Shown: positions 6,697 to 19,116, numbered from the stretch's first letter. The stretch is DNA of 64,000 bases from JADGGV01 sp035715725 (GCA_035715725.1 DASTKT010000059.1:1-64000); one strand, 5' to 3'. Numbers and translations: made by a program. The notes: a model not told the origin generated them from the letters alone.

Positions 6697-9072
6697 TCAC
6701 CTCCCGCGCTGGGCGTGGATGGCTTGCCAGACCCTGGCCGGCGTGTAGGGCATGTCCAGGTGCGTGATGCCGAACGGGGCCAGCGCGTCCATGACGGCAT
6801 TGGCCACCGCCGCCGGCGAGGCGATCGTCCCGGCCTCGCCTACGCCCTTGACGCCCAACGGGTTGGACGGGCTCGGGGTCACCGTCCGGTCCAGCTCGAA
6901 CGTCGGGAAGGCGTCGGCCCGGCCGAGCGGATACTCCATGTGCGAGCCGGTCACGAGCTGCCCCGCATCGTCATAGACGGCGTGCTCCCAGAGCGCCTGG
7001 CCGATGCCGTGCGCGATCCCGCCGTGGAGCTGCCCGTCCACGATCATCGGGTTGACGACGTTGCCGACGTCGTCCACGGCGACGTACCGCTGGAGCTCGA
7101 CCTCCCCCGTCTCCGCGTCGACCTCGACGACGGCGACGTGGGCGCCGAACGGGAAGACCCAGTTCGGCGGGTCGAAGAACACCGTCGCATCGAGCCCCGG
7201 CTCGATCTCCATGGGGAGCGCGTGCGGGATGTAGGCGGCGAGCGAGATCTCGGCGAACGTCTTCGCGCGGTCCGGCGAGCCGCGGACGAAGTACTTCCCG
7301 TCCTCGACCTCGATGTCCTCCTCGGCCGCCTCGAGCAGGTGCGCCGCGATCTTGCGCGCCTTGTCGCGGACGCGGAGCGCGCTCAGGTAGACCGCGCTGC
7401 CGCCGACCGTGCCGCTCCGGCTGCCGTAGGTGCCCATCCCGAACGCGATGCGCCCGGTGTCGCCGTGGACGACGTCGACGTCCTCGACCGGCACGCCGAG
7501 CGTGTCGGCCGCGATCTGCGCGAACGTGGTCTCGTGCCCCTGCCCCTGCTGCTGCGAGCCGGTGAACACGCTGACCTTCCCGGTCGGGTGCACGCGCACC
7601 TGGCCGCTCTCGTAGAGGCCGGCCACCGCGCCGAGCTTGCCGATGATGCGCGACGGCGCGAGCCCGCACGCCTCGACGTAGGTGCAGAGCCCGATCCCGA
7701 GATAGCGCCCCTGCCGCCGCAGCCGCGCCTGCTCCTGGCGCAGCGCCGCGTAGCCGACCATCCCGAGCGCGCGCTCCAGCGCCGGCGCGTAGTCGCCGCT
7801 GTCGTACGTCAGCGCCGGCGAGCTGGCGTAGGGGAACGCCTCCGGCGGGATGAAGTTGCGGCGCCGCAGCTCCGGCGGATCCAGCCCGAGCCGGGCGGCG
7901 GCGAGGTCGACGAGGCGCTCGATGACGAACGTCGCCTCGGGACGGCCGGCGCCGCGCAGCGCGTCCACCGGCGCGGTGTTCGTGAAGACGCCGCGCACCC
8001 CGCACCAGACGGTCGGGATGCGGTACTGCCCGGAGAGCACCGGTGCGTACAGGTACGTGGGCGTGACCGTGCCGAACAGGCCGTGGTTCGCGCCCAGGTT
8101 CGCGATCGTGCGGACGCGGAGCGCGAGGATGCGGCCGTCGGCGTCGAGCGCGAGCTCGGCGTCGGTCACGTGGTCCCGCCCGTGGCAGTCCGTGAGGTAG
8201 CTCTCGCGCCGCTCGGCCGTCCATTTCACGGGACGCTCGAGCTTGCGCGCCGCCCACGCCACGGCCACCTCGTCCGGGTAGATCATGATCTTCGAGCCGA
8301 AGCCGCCGCCCACGTCCGGCGAGATCACGCGCAGCTTGTGCTCGGGGATGCCCAGCGCGAACGCCCCGATGATCAGCCGGTGCACGTGCGGGTTCTGCGA
8401 CGTGGTCCAGAGCGTCAGCTCGTCGGTCGCCGGGTTGTAGGCGGCCAGGCTCGCGCGCGGCTCGATGGCGTTCGGGATCAGCCGCTGGTTCACGAACCGC
8501 TGGCGCACCACGTGGGCGGCCGCGCCGAACGCGGCGTCGGCGGCCGCGGCGTCGCCGATCGACCAGTCGAAGGAGAGGTTGTCGGGCACGTCGTCGTAGA
8601 CCTGCGGCGCGCCGGGCTCGAGCGCGCGCTCCGCGTCCACCACGGCCGACAGCGGCTCGAAGTCCACGTCGACCAGCTCCGCGGCGTCCCGCGCGGTGTA
8701 CGGGTCGTCCGCCACGACCATCGCCACGCCCTCGCCCACGAAGCGGGCGCGCTCCAGCGCCAGCGCGCGCCGCTGGCCGTATTTGATGCCGGGGAGCACC
8801 CACGCGGTCGGGATCGGGTTCACGCCGGCATCCGCCAGCTCCTTCCCCGTGTAGACCGCGACCACGCCCGGCAGCGCCAGCGCGCGGGACGCGTCGATGC
8901 CGTGGATGAGCGCGTGCGCGTACGGACTGCGCACGAACACCGCGTAGGTGGTGCCGGGGAGCTTCACGTCGTCCGTGAACGTGGCGCGGCCGGTGATCAG
9001 CCGGGGGTCCTCCCGGCGCTTGATGCTCGAGCCGAGGATCCTGGCGCCCGCGGGCGCCTTCGTCGTCGCCAT
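6697..9072 (-). CDS. Molybdenum hydroxylase large subunit, form II-like (CoxL homologue)
   Basis: Catalytic subunit of the xanthine oxidase family, 791 aa. The N-terminal a/b hammerhead domain (about 18-125) is followed by Mo-cofactor domains with GGGFGSK (255-261) and QGQGHETTFAQI. At the active-site loop it reads ALRGAGR (371-377), close to the AYRGAGR of form II (putative) CO dehydrogenases and lacking the Cys of form I enzymes; Leu replaces the usual Tyr. The late GVKGVGEAG carries the catalytic Glu. Its substrate is therefore uncertain: an aldehyde, a purine or another N-heterocycle is as likely as CO. coxS-2 precedes it by 9 nt. Confidence 0.9.
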   Translation of the reverse strand: MATTKAPAGARILGSSIKRREDPRLITGRATFTDDVKLPGTTYAVFVRSPYAHALIHGIDASRALALPGVVAVYTGKELADAGVNPIPTAWVLPGIKYGQRRALALERARFVGEGVAMVVADDPYTARDAAELVDVDFEPLSAVVDAERALEPGAPQVYDDVPDNLSFDWSIGDAAAADAAFGAAAHVVRQRFVNQRLIPNAIEPRASLAAYNPATDELTLWTTSQNPHVHRLIIGAFALGIPEHKLRVISPDVGGGFGSKIMIYPDEVAVAWAARKLERPVKWTAERRESYLTDCHGRDHVTDAELALDADGRILALRVRTIANLGANHGLFGTVTPTYLYAPVLSGQYRIPTVWCGVRGVFTNTAPVDALRGAGRPEATFVIERLVDLAAARLGLDPPELRRRNFIPPEAFPYASSPALTYDSGDYAPALERALGMVGYAALRQEQARLRRQGRYLGIGLCTYVEACGLAPSRIIGKLGAVAGLYESGQVRVHPTGKVSVFTGSQQQGQGHETTFAQIAADTLGVPVEDVDVVHGDTGRIAFGMGTYGSRSGTVGGSAVYLSALRVRDKARKIAAHLLEAAEEDIEVEDGKYFVRGSPDRAKTFAEISLAAYIPHALPMEIEPGLDATVFFDPPNWVFPFGAHVAVVEVDAETGEVELQRYVAVDDVGNVVNPMIVDGQLHGGIAHGIGQALWEHAVYDDAGQLVTGSHMEYPLGRADAFPTFELDRTVTPSPSNPLGVKGVGEAGTIASPAAVANAVMDALAPFGITHLDMPYTPARVWQAIHAQRGR

Positions 9073-9081
9073 GGCGCCTCC

Positions 9082-9609
<528 letters not shown>

Positions 9610-9677
9610 GGGACCTCCTCGCGTGGAGGGTGGAACGACGGCGGCGCCCCGGGCGGGGCGGGCCTTCGGCTTCGAGG

Positions 9678-10052
9678 TCAGGCGCCGGCGCCGCGGGCGG
9701 CCAGGCCGCCGCGCAGCGCTCGGAGCGGGAGCAGCGCGCAGGCCAGGCGCGAGGCGGGGACCGTCGCATCGAGGGCGGCCAGCAGCTCGGCGTCGCCGAG
9801 GGCGCCGGCGTCCGCGAGCGTCCGGCCGGGGAGCAGCTCCGTGAGCAGCGAGGCGGCGGCGATGCTGAGGGCGCAGCCGTCGCCCCGGAACGCGGCTTCG
9901 GCGACGACGCCGTCGGCGAAGCGCAGCTCCAGCCGGATGCGGTCGCCGCAGACGGCGTTGTACGCCTCCTCGGCGACGTCGGGCGCCTCCAGCCGCCGGT
10001 GGTTGCGCGGCCGGCGGAAGTGCTCGAGGACCGTGGGGCTGAAGAGCGTCAC
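9678..10052 (-). CDS. SufU/IscU-like iron-sulfur scaffold protein
   Basis: A 124-aa protein with the three conserved cysteines of NifU N-terminal/SufU scaffolds: AVCGDRIRLEL, GDGCALSIAAASLLTELL and RLACALLPLRAL. The order and spacing match SufU, which accepts sulfur and zinc or assembles [2Fe-2S] clusters. The start is a GTG (VTLFSPTVLEHFRRPRNH); SufU proteins typically begin with a similar 'Y..vi.dH...PrN' block. It lies between coxF and coxS-2 within the island, so it may serve cluster assembly of the two CoxS subunits or sulfur delivery to the Mo centre; that role is inferred from position only. Confidence 0.8.
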   Translation of the reverse strand: MTLFSPTVLEHFRRPRNHRRLEAPDVAEEAYNAVCGDRIRLELRFADGVVAEAAFRGDGCALSIAAASLLTELLPGRTLADAGALGDAELLAALDATVPASRLACALLPLRALRGGLAARGAGA

Positions 10053-10104
10053 GCGCGCCCTCCTCCGCCGAGCCCGGGCGCAGCCGCGCGGGCGGACCCG
10101 CGGC

Positions 10105-11178
10105 TCACGCGCGCCCCCGCAGCCGCATCGGCGTACCCGGCCGGCCGGCGCGCTCGGCCAGGACCTCCGCCAGGATGCTGACGGCCAGCTCCGCGGCGGT
10201 CTCGGCGCCGACGTCGAGCCCGATCGGCGTGCGAACCCGCTCCAGCGCCTCGGCGGACGCGCCATCCTCGGCCAGCAGCCGCAGGATCGTCTCGCCGCGC
10301 TTGCGGCTGCCGAGCATGCCGATGTACGCCGCGTCGCTCTGGAGCACGCGGCGCAGCACGGGCAGGTCGAACTTGTAGTCGTGCGCGACGAGCACGACCG
10401 CGCTGAGCGGGCCGAAGCGCAACTGCTCCGCGACCTCGGACGGGATGCCGACGCGGATCTCGTCCGCGTCCGGGAACGCCTCGCGGTTCGCGTAGCGCTC
10501 GCGGGAATCGACGACGACCGTGCGCATCCCGAGCGCGCGGCCGAGCCGCACGAGCTGCTGCGCGATGTGCCCGGCGCCGAAGACGACGAGCGCGTACGGC
10601 GGCGCGTGGACCTCGAAGAACACGGGGACGCCCGCGACGTCGAGGGTCCGCGAGCTGCCCCGCCGCAGCACGTCCCCGGCCTGGCGCACGAGCTCCGCGG
10701 CGAGGGCGGGGTCGCCGACGTCGCCGGAGACGGTGCCGTCGTCCAGCACGACCAGCTTGCCGCCGCCCGCGCGGAGCGGCGTGGCGACGACGGCGCGGCC
10801 GCCCGCGGCGGTGTGCGCACGCACGCGGGCGTACGCCGCGACGGTCGGGTCCGCCGGGTCGTCCAGCGCGAGCGGCTCGAGGAAGACGTCCACCGAGCCG
10901 GCGCAGCTCAGCCCCATCTCGCGGGCGTCCTCCTCCCCGAGATCGACGGAGAGCAGCGTCGGCGTGCGCGAGCCCAGCGTCTCGGCCGACTCCTCCACGA
11001 CGCGCGCGTCCACGCAGCCGCCGATCGTGACCGAGCCGAGGATCCCGCCGTGCTCGCCGACCCACATCTTCGCGCCCTCGCGCCGGGGCGACGTGCCGCG
11101 CGTGGCAACCAGCGTGGCCATGGCGACGCGCGTCTCGCGACCGGCGAAACCGTCGAGCTGCTCGAGCATTTCCTTCAT
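10105..11178 (-). CDS. coxF: XdhC/CoxF-family Mo-cofactor maturation protein
   Basis: A 357-aa protein of the XdhC/CoxI family, which binds MCD or promotes sulfuration of the Mo centre before insertion. The N-terminal XdhC domain contains RGTSPRREGAKMWV and GSVTIGGCVDARVVEE; the C-terminal Rossmann domain begins VVFGAGHIAQQLVRLG and continues through AHDYKFDLP and YIGMLGSRKRGE. The ATG at 11178 follows the coxE stop by 7 nt with GAGGGG as ribosome binding site. In known form I operons the order is M-S-L-D-E-F-G; here D-E-F is kept. Confidence 0.87.
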   Translation of the reverse strand: MKEMLEQLDGFAGRETRVAMATLVATRGTSPRREGAKMWVGEHGGILGSVTIGGCVDARVVEESAETLGSRTPTLLSVDLGEEDAREMGLSCAGSVDVFLEPLALDDPADPTVAAYARVRAHTAAGGRAVVATPLRAGGGKLVVLDDGTVSGDVGDPALAAELVRQAGDVLRRGSSRTLDVAGVPVFFEVHAPPYALVVFGAGHIAQQLVRLGRALGMRTVVVDSRERYANREAFPDADEIRVGIPSEVAEQLRFGPLSAVVLVAHDYKFDLPVLRRVLQSDAAYIGMLGSRKRGETILRLLAEDGASAEALERVRTPIGLDVGAETAAELAVSILAEVLAERAGRPGTPMRLRGRA

Positions 11179-11185
11179 CCGCCCC

Positions 11186-12415
11186 TCAGAGTCGGAGGTG
11201 GTCCACCAGCGCTTCCAGGCTGGCAAGGTTGTGCGCCGGCGCGAACACGTCCAGATGGGGAAGCGCCGCCTGCATCCCGCGCGTCAGCGGCCGGTAGCCG
11301 GGGCTCCCCAGCAACGGGTTCAGCCAGACGACCTTCCCGGCGCGCCGCCGGAAGCCGCGGAGCGCGGCGGCGAGCTCCGCCGGATCGCCGGTGTCCCAGC
11401 CGTCGCTCATGACGACGACGATGGTACGACGGTCCAGCAGCCGCGGCCAGCCGGCGGCGAACGCGGCCAGGCACGCGCCGATGCGCGTGCCGCCGGACCA
11501 GTCGCGGACGTCCCGGGAGAGCCGGCCGAGCGCGGTCCGGTAGCTGGAGCCGCGGAGCTGGTCGGTGACGCGGCTCAGCCGCGTGGCGAAGACGAACGTC
11601 TCCACGCGCGCGAAACAGTTCTGCAGCGCGTACACGAACTGGAGCAGGAACCGCGAGTAGAGGTCCATCGAGCCGGAGACGTCGCACAGCAGCACGAGCT
11701 TGACGCGCTTCGGCTTGCGCTCGCGCAGCGCCAGCTCGACGGCGTCCCCGGCGGTGCGCAGCGAGCGGCGCAGCGTGCGGTGCGGGTGCACGCGCGGGCC
11801 GCGCCGGCTCAGGGTCCAGCGGCGGCTCGGCCGGGCCGCCAGCCGGCGGGCCAGCCGCGCGGCGACGCGGCGGACCGCGTCCAGCTCGTCCGCGGAGAAC
11901 GCGGCGAAGTCCTTCTCGGCGAGGACCTCCTGCGCGCTGGCGAGCGGCACACCGGTCGGCTCGCCGATTCCTTCGTCGCCGCGTGCCCACTGCTGGAGGG
12001 AGAGCGCGGCGGCCCGGCCGCGGGAGGCCTCGACGGCGGGCGGCTCCGTGTCGGCGGGCTCGCCGCCGGCCGCCTTCGGGCGCCGCGGCGCGGGCACCGG
12101 CGAGGCGCCGGCGTCCCATGTCTCGCGGAACGCGTCGTCGAAGGCGGCGTACTCCTCGACCCGGCCGACGAGGACGGTGCGGAGCGCGAGGTAGACCTCG
12201 CGGCGGTCGGCGAGGTCGACGCGCGCCAGCGCGCGGACGGCCGCCAGCGCCTCGCCCGTCGTGGCGGGCACGTCCCGGCGGCGCAGCGCGCGGCAGAGGC
12301 GGACCGTCGCGGCGACGAGGTCGCGGGCGTCGGCGTCGGCGGGCGGGGCGGGCGCGGCGCCGCCCGGGGCCCCGCCGTGGGGCCGCGCGACGGGGACCGC
12401 CGGCTCCGCGCTCAT
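11186..12415 (-). CDS. coxE: CoxE-like VWA-domain protein
   Basis: A 409-aa protein with a C-terminal von Willebrand A domain. The metal-ion-dependent adhesion site is DVSGSM (D245, S247, S249), with further MIDAS elements in SGGTRIG and MSDGWDTGD. The N-terminal 200 residues are helical and Arg/Ala-rich. In Oligotropha CoxE works with the AAA+ ATPase CoxD to mature the CuSMo active site of CO dehydrogenase. The start ATG overlaps the coxD stop (ATGA), which indicates coupled translation. The N-terminus contains a long Pro/Ala stretch. Confidence 0.87.
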   Translation of the reverse strand: MSAEPAVPVARPHGGAPGGAAPAPPADADARDLVAATVRLCRALRRRDVPATTGEALAAVRALARVDLADRREVYLALRTVLVGRVEEYAAFDDAFRETWDAGASPVPAPRRPKAAGGEPADTEPPAVEASRGRAAALSLQQWARGDEGIGEPTGVPLASAQEVLAEKDFAAFSADELDAVRRVAARLARRLAARPSRRWTLSRRGPRVHPHRTLRRSLRTAGDAVELALRERKPKRVKLVLLCDVSGSMDLYSRFLLQFVYALQNCFARVETFVFATRLSRVTDQLRGSSYRTALGRLSRDVRDWSGGTRIGACLAAFAAGWPRLLDRRTIVVVMSDGWDTGDPAELAAALRGFRRRAGKVVWLNPLLGSPGYRPLTRGMQAALPHLDVFAPAHNLASLEALVDHLRL

Positions 12416-13308
12416 GCCGGCGCCCCGACGAGCGCCTCGAGCCCGCCGCCGTCCAGCGCCGCCGCGACCTTGCGCAGGTCCGCCTCCTCCTTGAGCAGGC
12501 AGCCGAGCGTCTCGCGCACGACGGCGGGATCGAGGTGCGCGGCGTGGAGCGCGACGAGCGCCCGCGCCCAGTCGAGCGTCTCCGAGACGCCCGGCACCTT
12601 GGCCAGCTCGAGCCGGCGCAACGACTGGAGGAAGGCGGTGACCTCGGCGGCGAGCGCGTCGCCGATGCCGTCCACCTTGGAGCGGACCACGCGCAGCTCC
12701 TTCTCGTAGGAGGGGTAGTCGATCCAGAGGAAGAGGCAGCGCCGCCGCAGCGCGTCCGACAGCTCGCGGGTGCGGTTCGACGTGAGGATGACGCACGGGT
12801 GGTGCGTGGCGCGGATGGTGCCGATCTCGGGGATCGTGACCTGGAAGTCGGAGAGCACCTCGAGGAGGAACGCCTCGAACTCCTCGTCGGCGCGGTCCAC
12901 CTCGTCGACGAGCAGGACCGGCGGCTTGTCGGGGTGCGTGATGGCCCGGAGGAGCGGCCGGCGCAGCAGGAACGCCTCGCCGAAGATCGAGGCCTCCTTC
13001 TCCTCGACGGAGCGGGCCGAGTGCTCCTCCATCTTGATGCGCAGCATCTGCTTCGGGTAGTTCCACTCGTACAGCGCCGCGGCCGCGTCGAGCCCCTCGT
13101 AGCACTGCAGCCGGATCAGCTCGGTGTCGAGCGCCTGCGCGAGCACCTTCGCGATCTCGGTCTTGCCGACCCCGGCGGGCCCCTCCACGAGCAACGGCTT
13201 CCGCAGCGCGATGGCCAGGTGCACCGCCGTGGCGACCTCCGGATCGGCCACGTACGCCTGCCGCTCGAGCAGCTCCTGGATGCGACGGACCTCTTCTCGC
13301 AACGCCAC
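12412..13308 (-). CDS. coxD: CoxD-like MoxR-family AAA+ ATPase
   Basis: A 298-aa AAA+ chaperone. Walker A is GPAGVGKT (43-50), Walker B is PVLLVDEVDRAD, followed by sensor 1 ILTSNRTREL and the CLFLWIDYPS block of MoxR proteins. CoxD is known to be needed for sulfuration and copper insertion at the CO dehydrogenase active site. No ATG exists upstream of the conserved region; I chose GTG 13308, with an in-frame TTG at 13302 as an equally good start (GGAGAGAGG lies just upstream of both). It overlaps coxE by 4 nt. Confidence 0.87.
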   Translation of the reverse strand: MALREEVRRIQELLERQAYVADPEVATAVHLAIALRKPLLVEGPAGVGKTEIAKVLAQALDTELIRLQCYEGLDAAAALYEWNYPKQMLRIKMEEHSARSVEEKEASIFGEAFLLRRPLLRAITHPDKPPVLLVDEVDRADEEFEAFLLEVLSDFQVTIPEIGTIRATHHPCVILTSNRTRELSDALRRRCLFLWIDYPSYEKELRVVRSKVDGIGDALAAEVTAFLQSLRRLELAKVPGVSETLDWARALVALHAAHLDPAVVRETLGCLLKEEADLRKVAAALDGGGLEALVGAPA

Positions 13309-13387
13309 CTCTCTCCGCCGGTCGTGTCGTTCGGGTGCACCGCCGCGGCGCGCCGGCCCGGCCGCGGGCCGATCGCCGCGCACCGCG

Positions 13388-14386
13388 TCAGTGGGCGCCA
13401 GCCAGGTAGCGCTCCGGCTCCCGCTCGAACGCCGCCCGGCAGTGCGGGCAGCAGAAGTAGACGGTCCGGCCGTCCGCCAGCGTCGAGGTATGGCGGGCGG
13501 ACGCCGGATCGACCGCCATGCCGCAGACGGGGTCGGTGGCGAAGGCCGGAGGTGGGGCGACCGGCATCGGCGCCGGCGCGGCCGCGGCGGTCGGCGCCCG
13601 CCCGCCATCGGCCGCCCGTCCAGCGTGCCGCGCCTGCACCACCTCCGCCACGATGCTGACGGCGATCTCGCCCGGCGCGCTCCCGCCCAGGTCGAGGCCG
13701 GCCGGCGCCTTCACGCGCGAGGCCGCGTCGGCGGGCACTCCGCGGGCCCGCAGGTACGCCAGCAGCGATTCCGCCTTCTTCCGGCTCGCGACCAGCCCGA
13801 TGTACGCGGCGCCGGCGCCGACCGCCGCCTCCAGCGCCTCCTCGTCCGCCTCCCCCATCGTGGCGACGACGACGAAGCGGCGTTCCGTGTCGCCCGCGGC
13901 GGCGCGGATCCGGCCGGCCAGCTCGGCCACGCCCTCGTCGCCGGCCGGGAGCTCGGCGGCGCCGGGGCGCGCCACCTCCAGCCCGGCCTCCGGCGCGAGC
14001 CGCGCGACCGCCTCGGCCACGGGCGTCGTCCCGAGCACCACCAGCACGGCGGCCGGCAGGACCGGCTCGAGGTAGACATCCACGGCGCCCTCCCCCTGGC
14101 ACGTGAGCGCGAAGACCCGCACGTCGTCCCGCGAATCCGGCTCCGCCGCCGGATTCAGCCGCAGCAGCCGCGGCCGGCCCTCCGCGAGCGCCGCCAGCGC
14201 CTCCCGCACGACCGTCGGCCGCAGGCACCCGCCGCCGATCCACCCCTCGACCCGCCCATCGGCGTGGATGAGCGCATGCGCTCCCACCCGCGCCGACTGC
14301 GGGGCCTCCCGAGCCACGATCGTGGCGAGGACGAAGGGAGAGCCGGTGCGCTTGAGCGCGGCGGCTTGCTCCAACCAGAGGTCCAT
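13388..14386 (-). CDS. XdhC/CoxI-family protein fused to a C-terminal YHS domain
   Basis: A 332-aa protein. Residues 1-110 form the XdhC_CoxI domain (APQSARVGAHALIHADGRV, GWIGGGCLRPTVVREA) and 110-240 the Rossmann-like XdhC_C domain (YIGLVASRKKAESLL). After a Pro/Ala linker the last 50 residues are a YHS metal-binding domain: DPVCGMAV ... GRTVYFCCPHCRAAFE. YHS domains occur in copper ATPases and metal carriers, so a metal role in assembling the Cu-Mo centre is plausible but not shown. The Rossmann glycine motif (VVLGTTPVAEAV) is less canonical than in CoxF. It lies between element B and coxD in the operon. Confidence 0.85.
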   Translation of the reverse strand: MDLWLEQAAALKRTGSPFVLATIVAREAPQSARVGAHALIHADGRVEGWIGGGCLRPTVVREALAALAEGRPRLLRLNPAAEPDSRDDVRVFALTCQGEGAVDVYLEPVLPAAVLVVLGTTPVAEAVARLAPEAGLEVARPGAAELPAGDEGVAELAGRIRAAAGDTERRFVVVATMGEADEEALEAAVGAGAAYIGLVASRKKAESLLAYLRARGVPADAASRVKAPAGLDLGGSAPGEIAVSIVAEVVQARHAGRAADGGRAPTAAAAPAPMPVAPPPAFATDPVCGMAVDPASARHTSTLADGRTVYFCCPHCRAAFEREPERYLAGAH

Positions 14387-14452
14387 GGGCGTCCTCCCAA
14401 CCGGCTATTCCGCTGGCCGCACGGGGTCCTCGAACATCCAACAGCAACGGAA

Positions 14453-14707
14453 TTTCACCGCAGAGGCGCAGAGGGCGCAGAGAACGGCAACGGAAAGCCG
14501 GGCGGCGCCGGGTCGTCGTAGCTGAGACATCCTCTGGGGTCGGACCGGTGAAACGCGGGTCACCGGTGCAACCCCAATTCGTTTCCTGGCGTCGGCGCTG
14601 GAGGCGGCGTAGCCCGGTTCCAACTTCAAACTCGGTGCGGGTGCCGTGAGCGCTGCGCCCCGCCGGCTCCCGCCGTTCTCTGCGCCCTCTGCGCCTCTGC
14701 GGTGAAA
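14453..14707 (-). repeat. Inverted-repeat element B with 40-nt palindromic core
   Basis: This fills the coxL-xdhC gap (14387-14722). Its ends, 14453-14487 and 14673-14707, are perfect 35-bp inverted repeats (outer sequence TTTCACCGCAGAGG). Inside, on the minus strand, lies a 40-nt imperfect palindrome (14536-14575) of the form GGGGTTGCACCGGTG - 10 nt - CACCGGT(C)CGACCCC. The same core, 37 of 40 identical, sits in element C at 36469-36508. About 60 nt on one side of the core are also related between the two (for example GCCGACGCC). No ORF is credible. It lies inside the cox operon and would be transcribed with it. Confidence 0.8.
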
Positions 14708-14722
14708 ATCTCCGTTCCCGGC

Positions 14723-17086
<2,364 letters not shown>

Positions 17087-17099
17087 GTGCGCCTCCTCT

Positions 17100-17630
17100 C
17101 TAGTCGCCGGTGGCGGCGACGGCCGCCTCGGCGGGGACCGCGGGGGGAGCCGCCGCCTGCTCGCTCAGGCGATGGGCGGCGAACTGCACGGCCTTCACGA
17201 TGTTCACGTAGCCCGTGCAGCGGCACAGGTTGCCGGAGATCGCGCCGCGGATCTCCGCCTCGCTCGGGTTCGCGTTGCGCGCCAGCAGCGCGACCGCCGT
17301 CATCATCATCCCCGGCGTGCAGAAGCCGCACTGCAGCCCGTGCTCCTCGTGGAAGCCCTGCTGCACCGCGTGCAGCACGCCGCCCTGCGCCAGCCCCTCC
17401 ACGGTCGCGACCTCGCGGCCGTCCGCCTGCACCGCCAGCACGGTGCACGACTTCACCGGCCGCCCGTCGAGCAGCACGGTGCACGCGCCGCAGTGGCTCG
17501 TGTCGCAGCCGATGTGCGTGCCGGTCAGGCGCAACTGCTCCCGCAACAGGTGCACGAGGAGCGTGCGCGCCTCGACCCGCGCGCTCCGCACTTCGCCGTT
17601 GACGGTGACGTGGATGTCATGACTCGACAT
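17100..17630 (-). CDS. coxS: Carbon monoxide dehydrogenase iron-sulfur subunit
   Basis: Small subunit with two [2Fe-2S] clusters, 176 aa. Cluster ligands are C42, C47, C50, C62 in the N-terminal domain and C101, C104, C136, C138 in the C-terminal domain (QCGFCTPGMMM, CRCTGYVNIV). The start ATG at 17630 has AAGGAGG 4 nt upstream; a longer in-frame extension reads into the hairpin array and is unlikely to be translated. The gap to coxM is 370 nt, far longer than usual for this gene pair, and is filled by the hairpin array. Confidence 0.94.
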   Translation of the reverse strand: MSSHDIHVTVNGEVRSARVEARTLLVHLLREQLRLTGTHIGCDTSHCGACTVLLDGRPVKSCTVLAVQADGREVATVEGLAQGGVLHAVQQGFHEEHGLQCGFCTPGMMMTAVALLARNANPSEAEIRGAISGNLCRCTGYVNIVKAVQFAAHRLSEQAAAPPAVPAEAAVAATGD

Positions 17631-17642
17631 GGGCCTCCTTTC

Positions 17643-17999
17643 GGCCGGCTCCGCCGGCCGCGAGAGGCCCCGCTGGCGCGGGGCCGCGAGAGGTCGCCCT
17701 GCGGGCGACCGCAAGAGGCGGCCGGCCTGACGGCCGGCGCCGCAAGAGGCCGGGCTTCGCCCGGCCGCCTTTCACTGCGGAACTGCTGGGTGTTCGGGTC
17801 GCCGGCGGGAGGCCGACCTCTCGCGGCGCCGGCCGTCCGGCCGCGCCTCTCGCGGGAGGGCGCAGCCCGACCTCTTGCGGGAGGGCGCAGCCCAACCTCT
17901 TGCGGGAGGGCGCAGCCCGACCTCTTGCGGGAGCGCGCCAGCGCGACCTCTTGCGGGAGGGCGAAGCCCGACCTCTTGCGGCCCCGCGCCAGCGGGGCC
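17643..17999 (-). repeat. Array of about 13 GC hairpins with a constant CGCAAGAGG linker
   Basis: Between coxM and coxS lie consecutive short hairpins whose stems differ but are each self-complementary. Plus-strand examples are GGCCGGC-TCC-GCCGGCC (17643-17659), GGTCGCCC-TGC-GGGCGACC (17692-17710) and GGCCGGGC-TTC-GCCCGGCC (17748-17766), then repeated GGGC-GCA-GCCC units. They are joined by a constant 8-10 nt linker, GCAAGAGG or GCGAGAGG. The left five units have the linker on the plus strand; the right eight have it on the minus strand, so the array is itself an inverted arrangement about a unique segment near 17767-17815. There is no gene here. Confidence 0.85.
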
Positions 18000-18000
18000 C

Positions 18001-18867
<867 letters not shown>

Positions 18868-19116
18868 GGCGCGGCACCTCCGCTGGGGGAGGCCGGGGAG
18901 CGGGCTGGCGCCGCGCCGGCGACGCCGCTGCGCCACACCCCGGACGAAAAGGACCGCGGCGGGCGGTCCGAATCACCGGCGATCTGGCAACGCGCGGCGT
19001 CGCGAGCTGTCGAGGGAGAAGAGAAGAAGCGGCCCGAGCCGCAATCTGACGGATTCCGGGGCGCCGGCAGCCGTGCTGCGTGGAGGGATCATTGACGCTG
19101 GGGGCACCCGTCCAGC

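Noticed and set aside
14453..14707. Elements B and C as insertion sequences
   Set aside because: They have inverted ends but no transposase and no evident target-site duplications; at most non-autonomous elements.
17643..17999. CRISPR-like look of the regularly spaced repeats between coxM and coxS
   Set aside because: The repeated linker is only 8-10 nt, the 'spacers' are self-complementary hairpins, orientation reverses half-way, and no cas gene is near.
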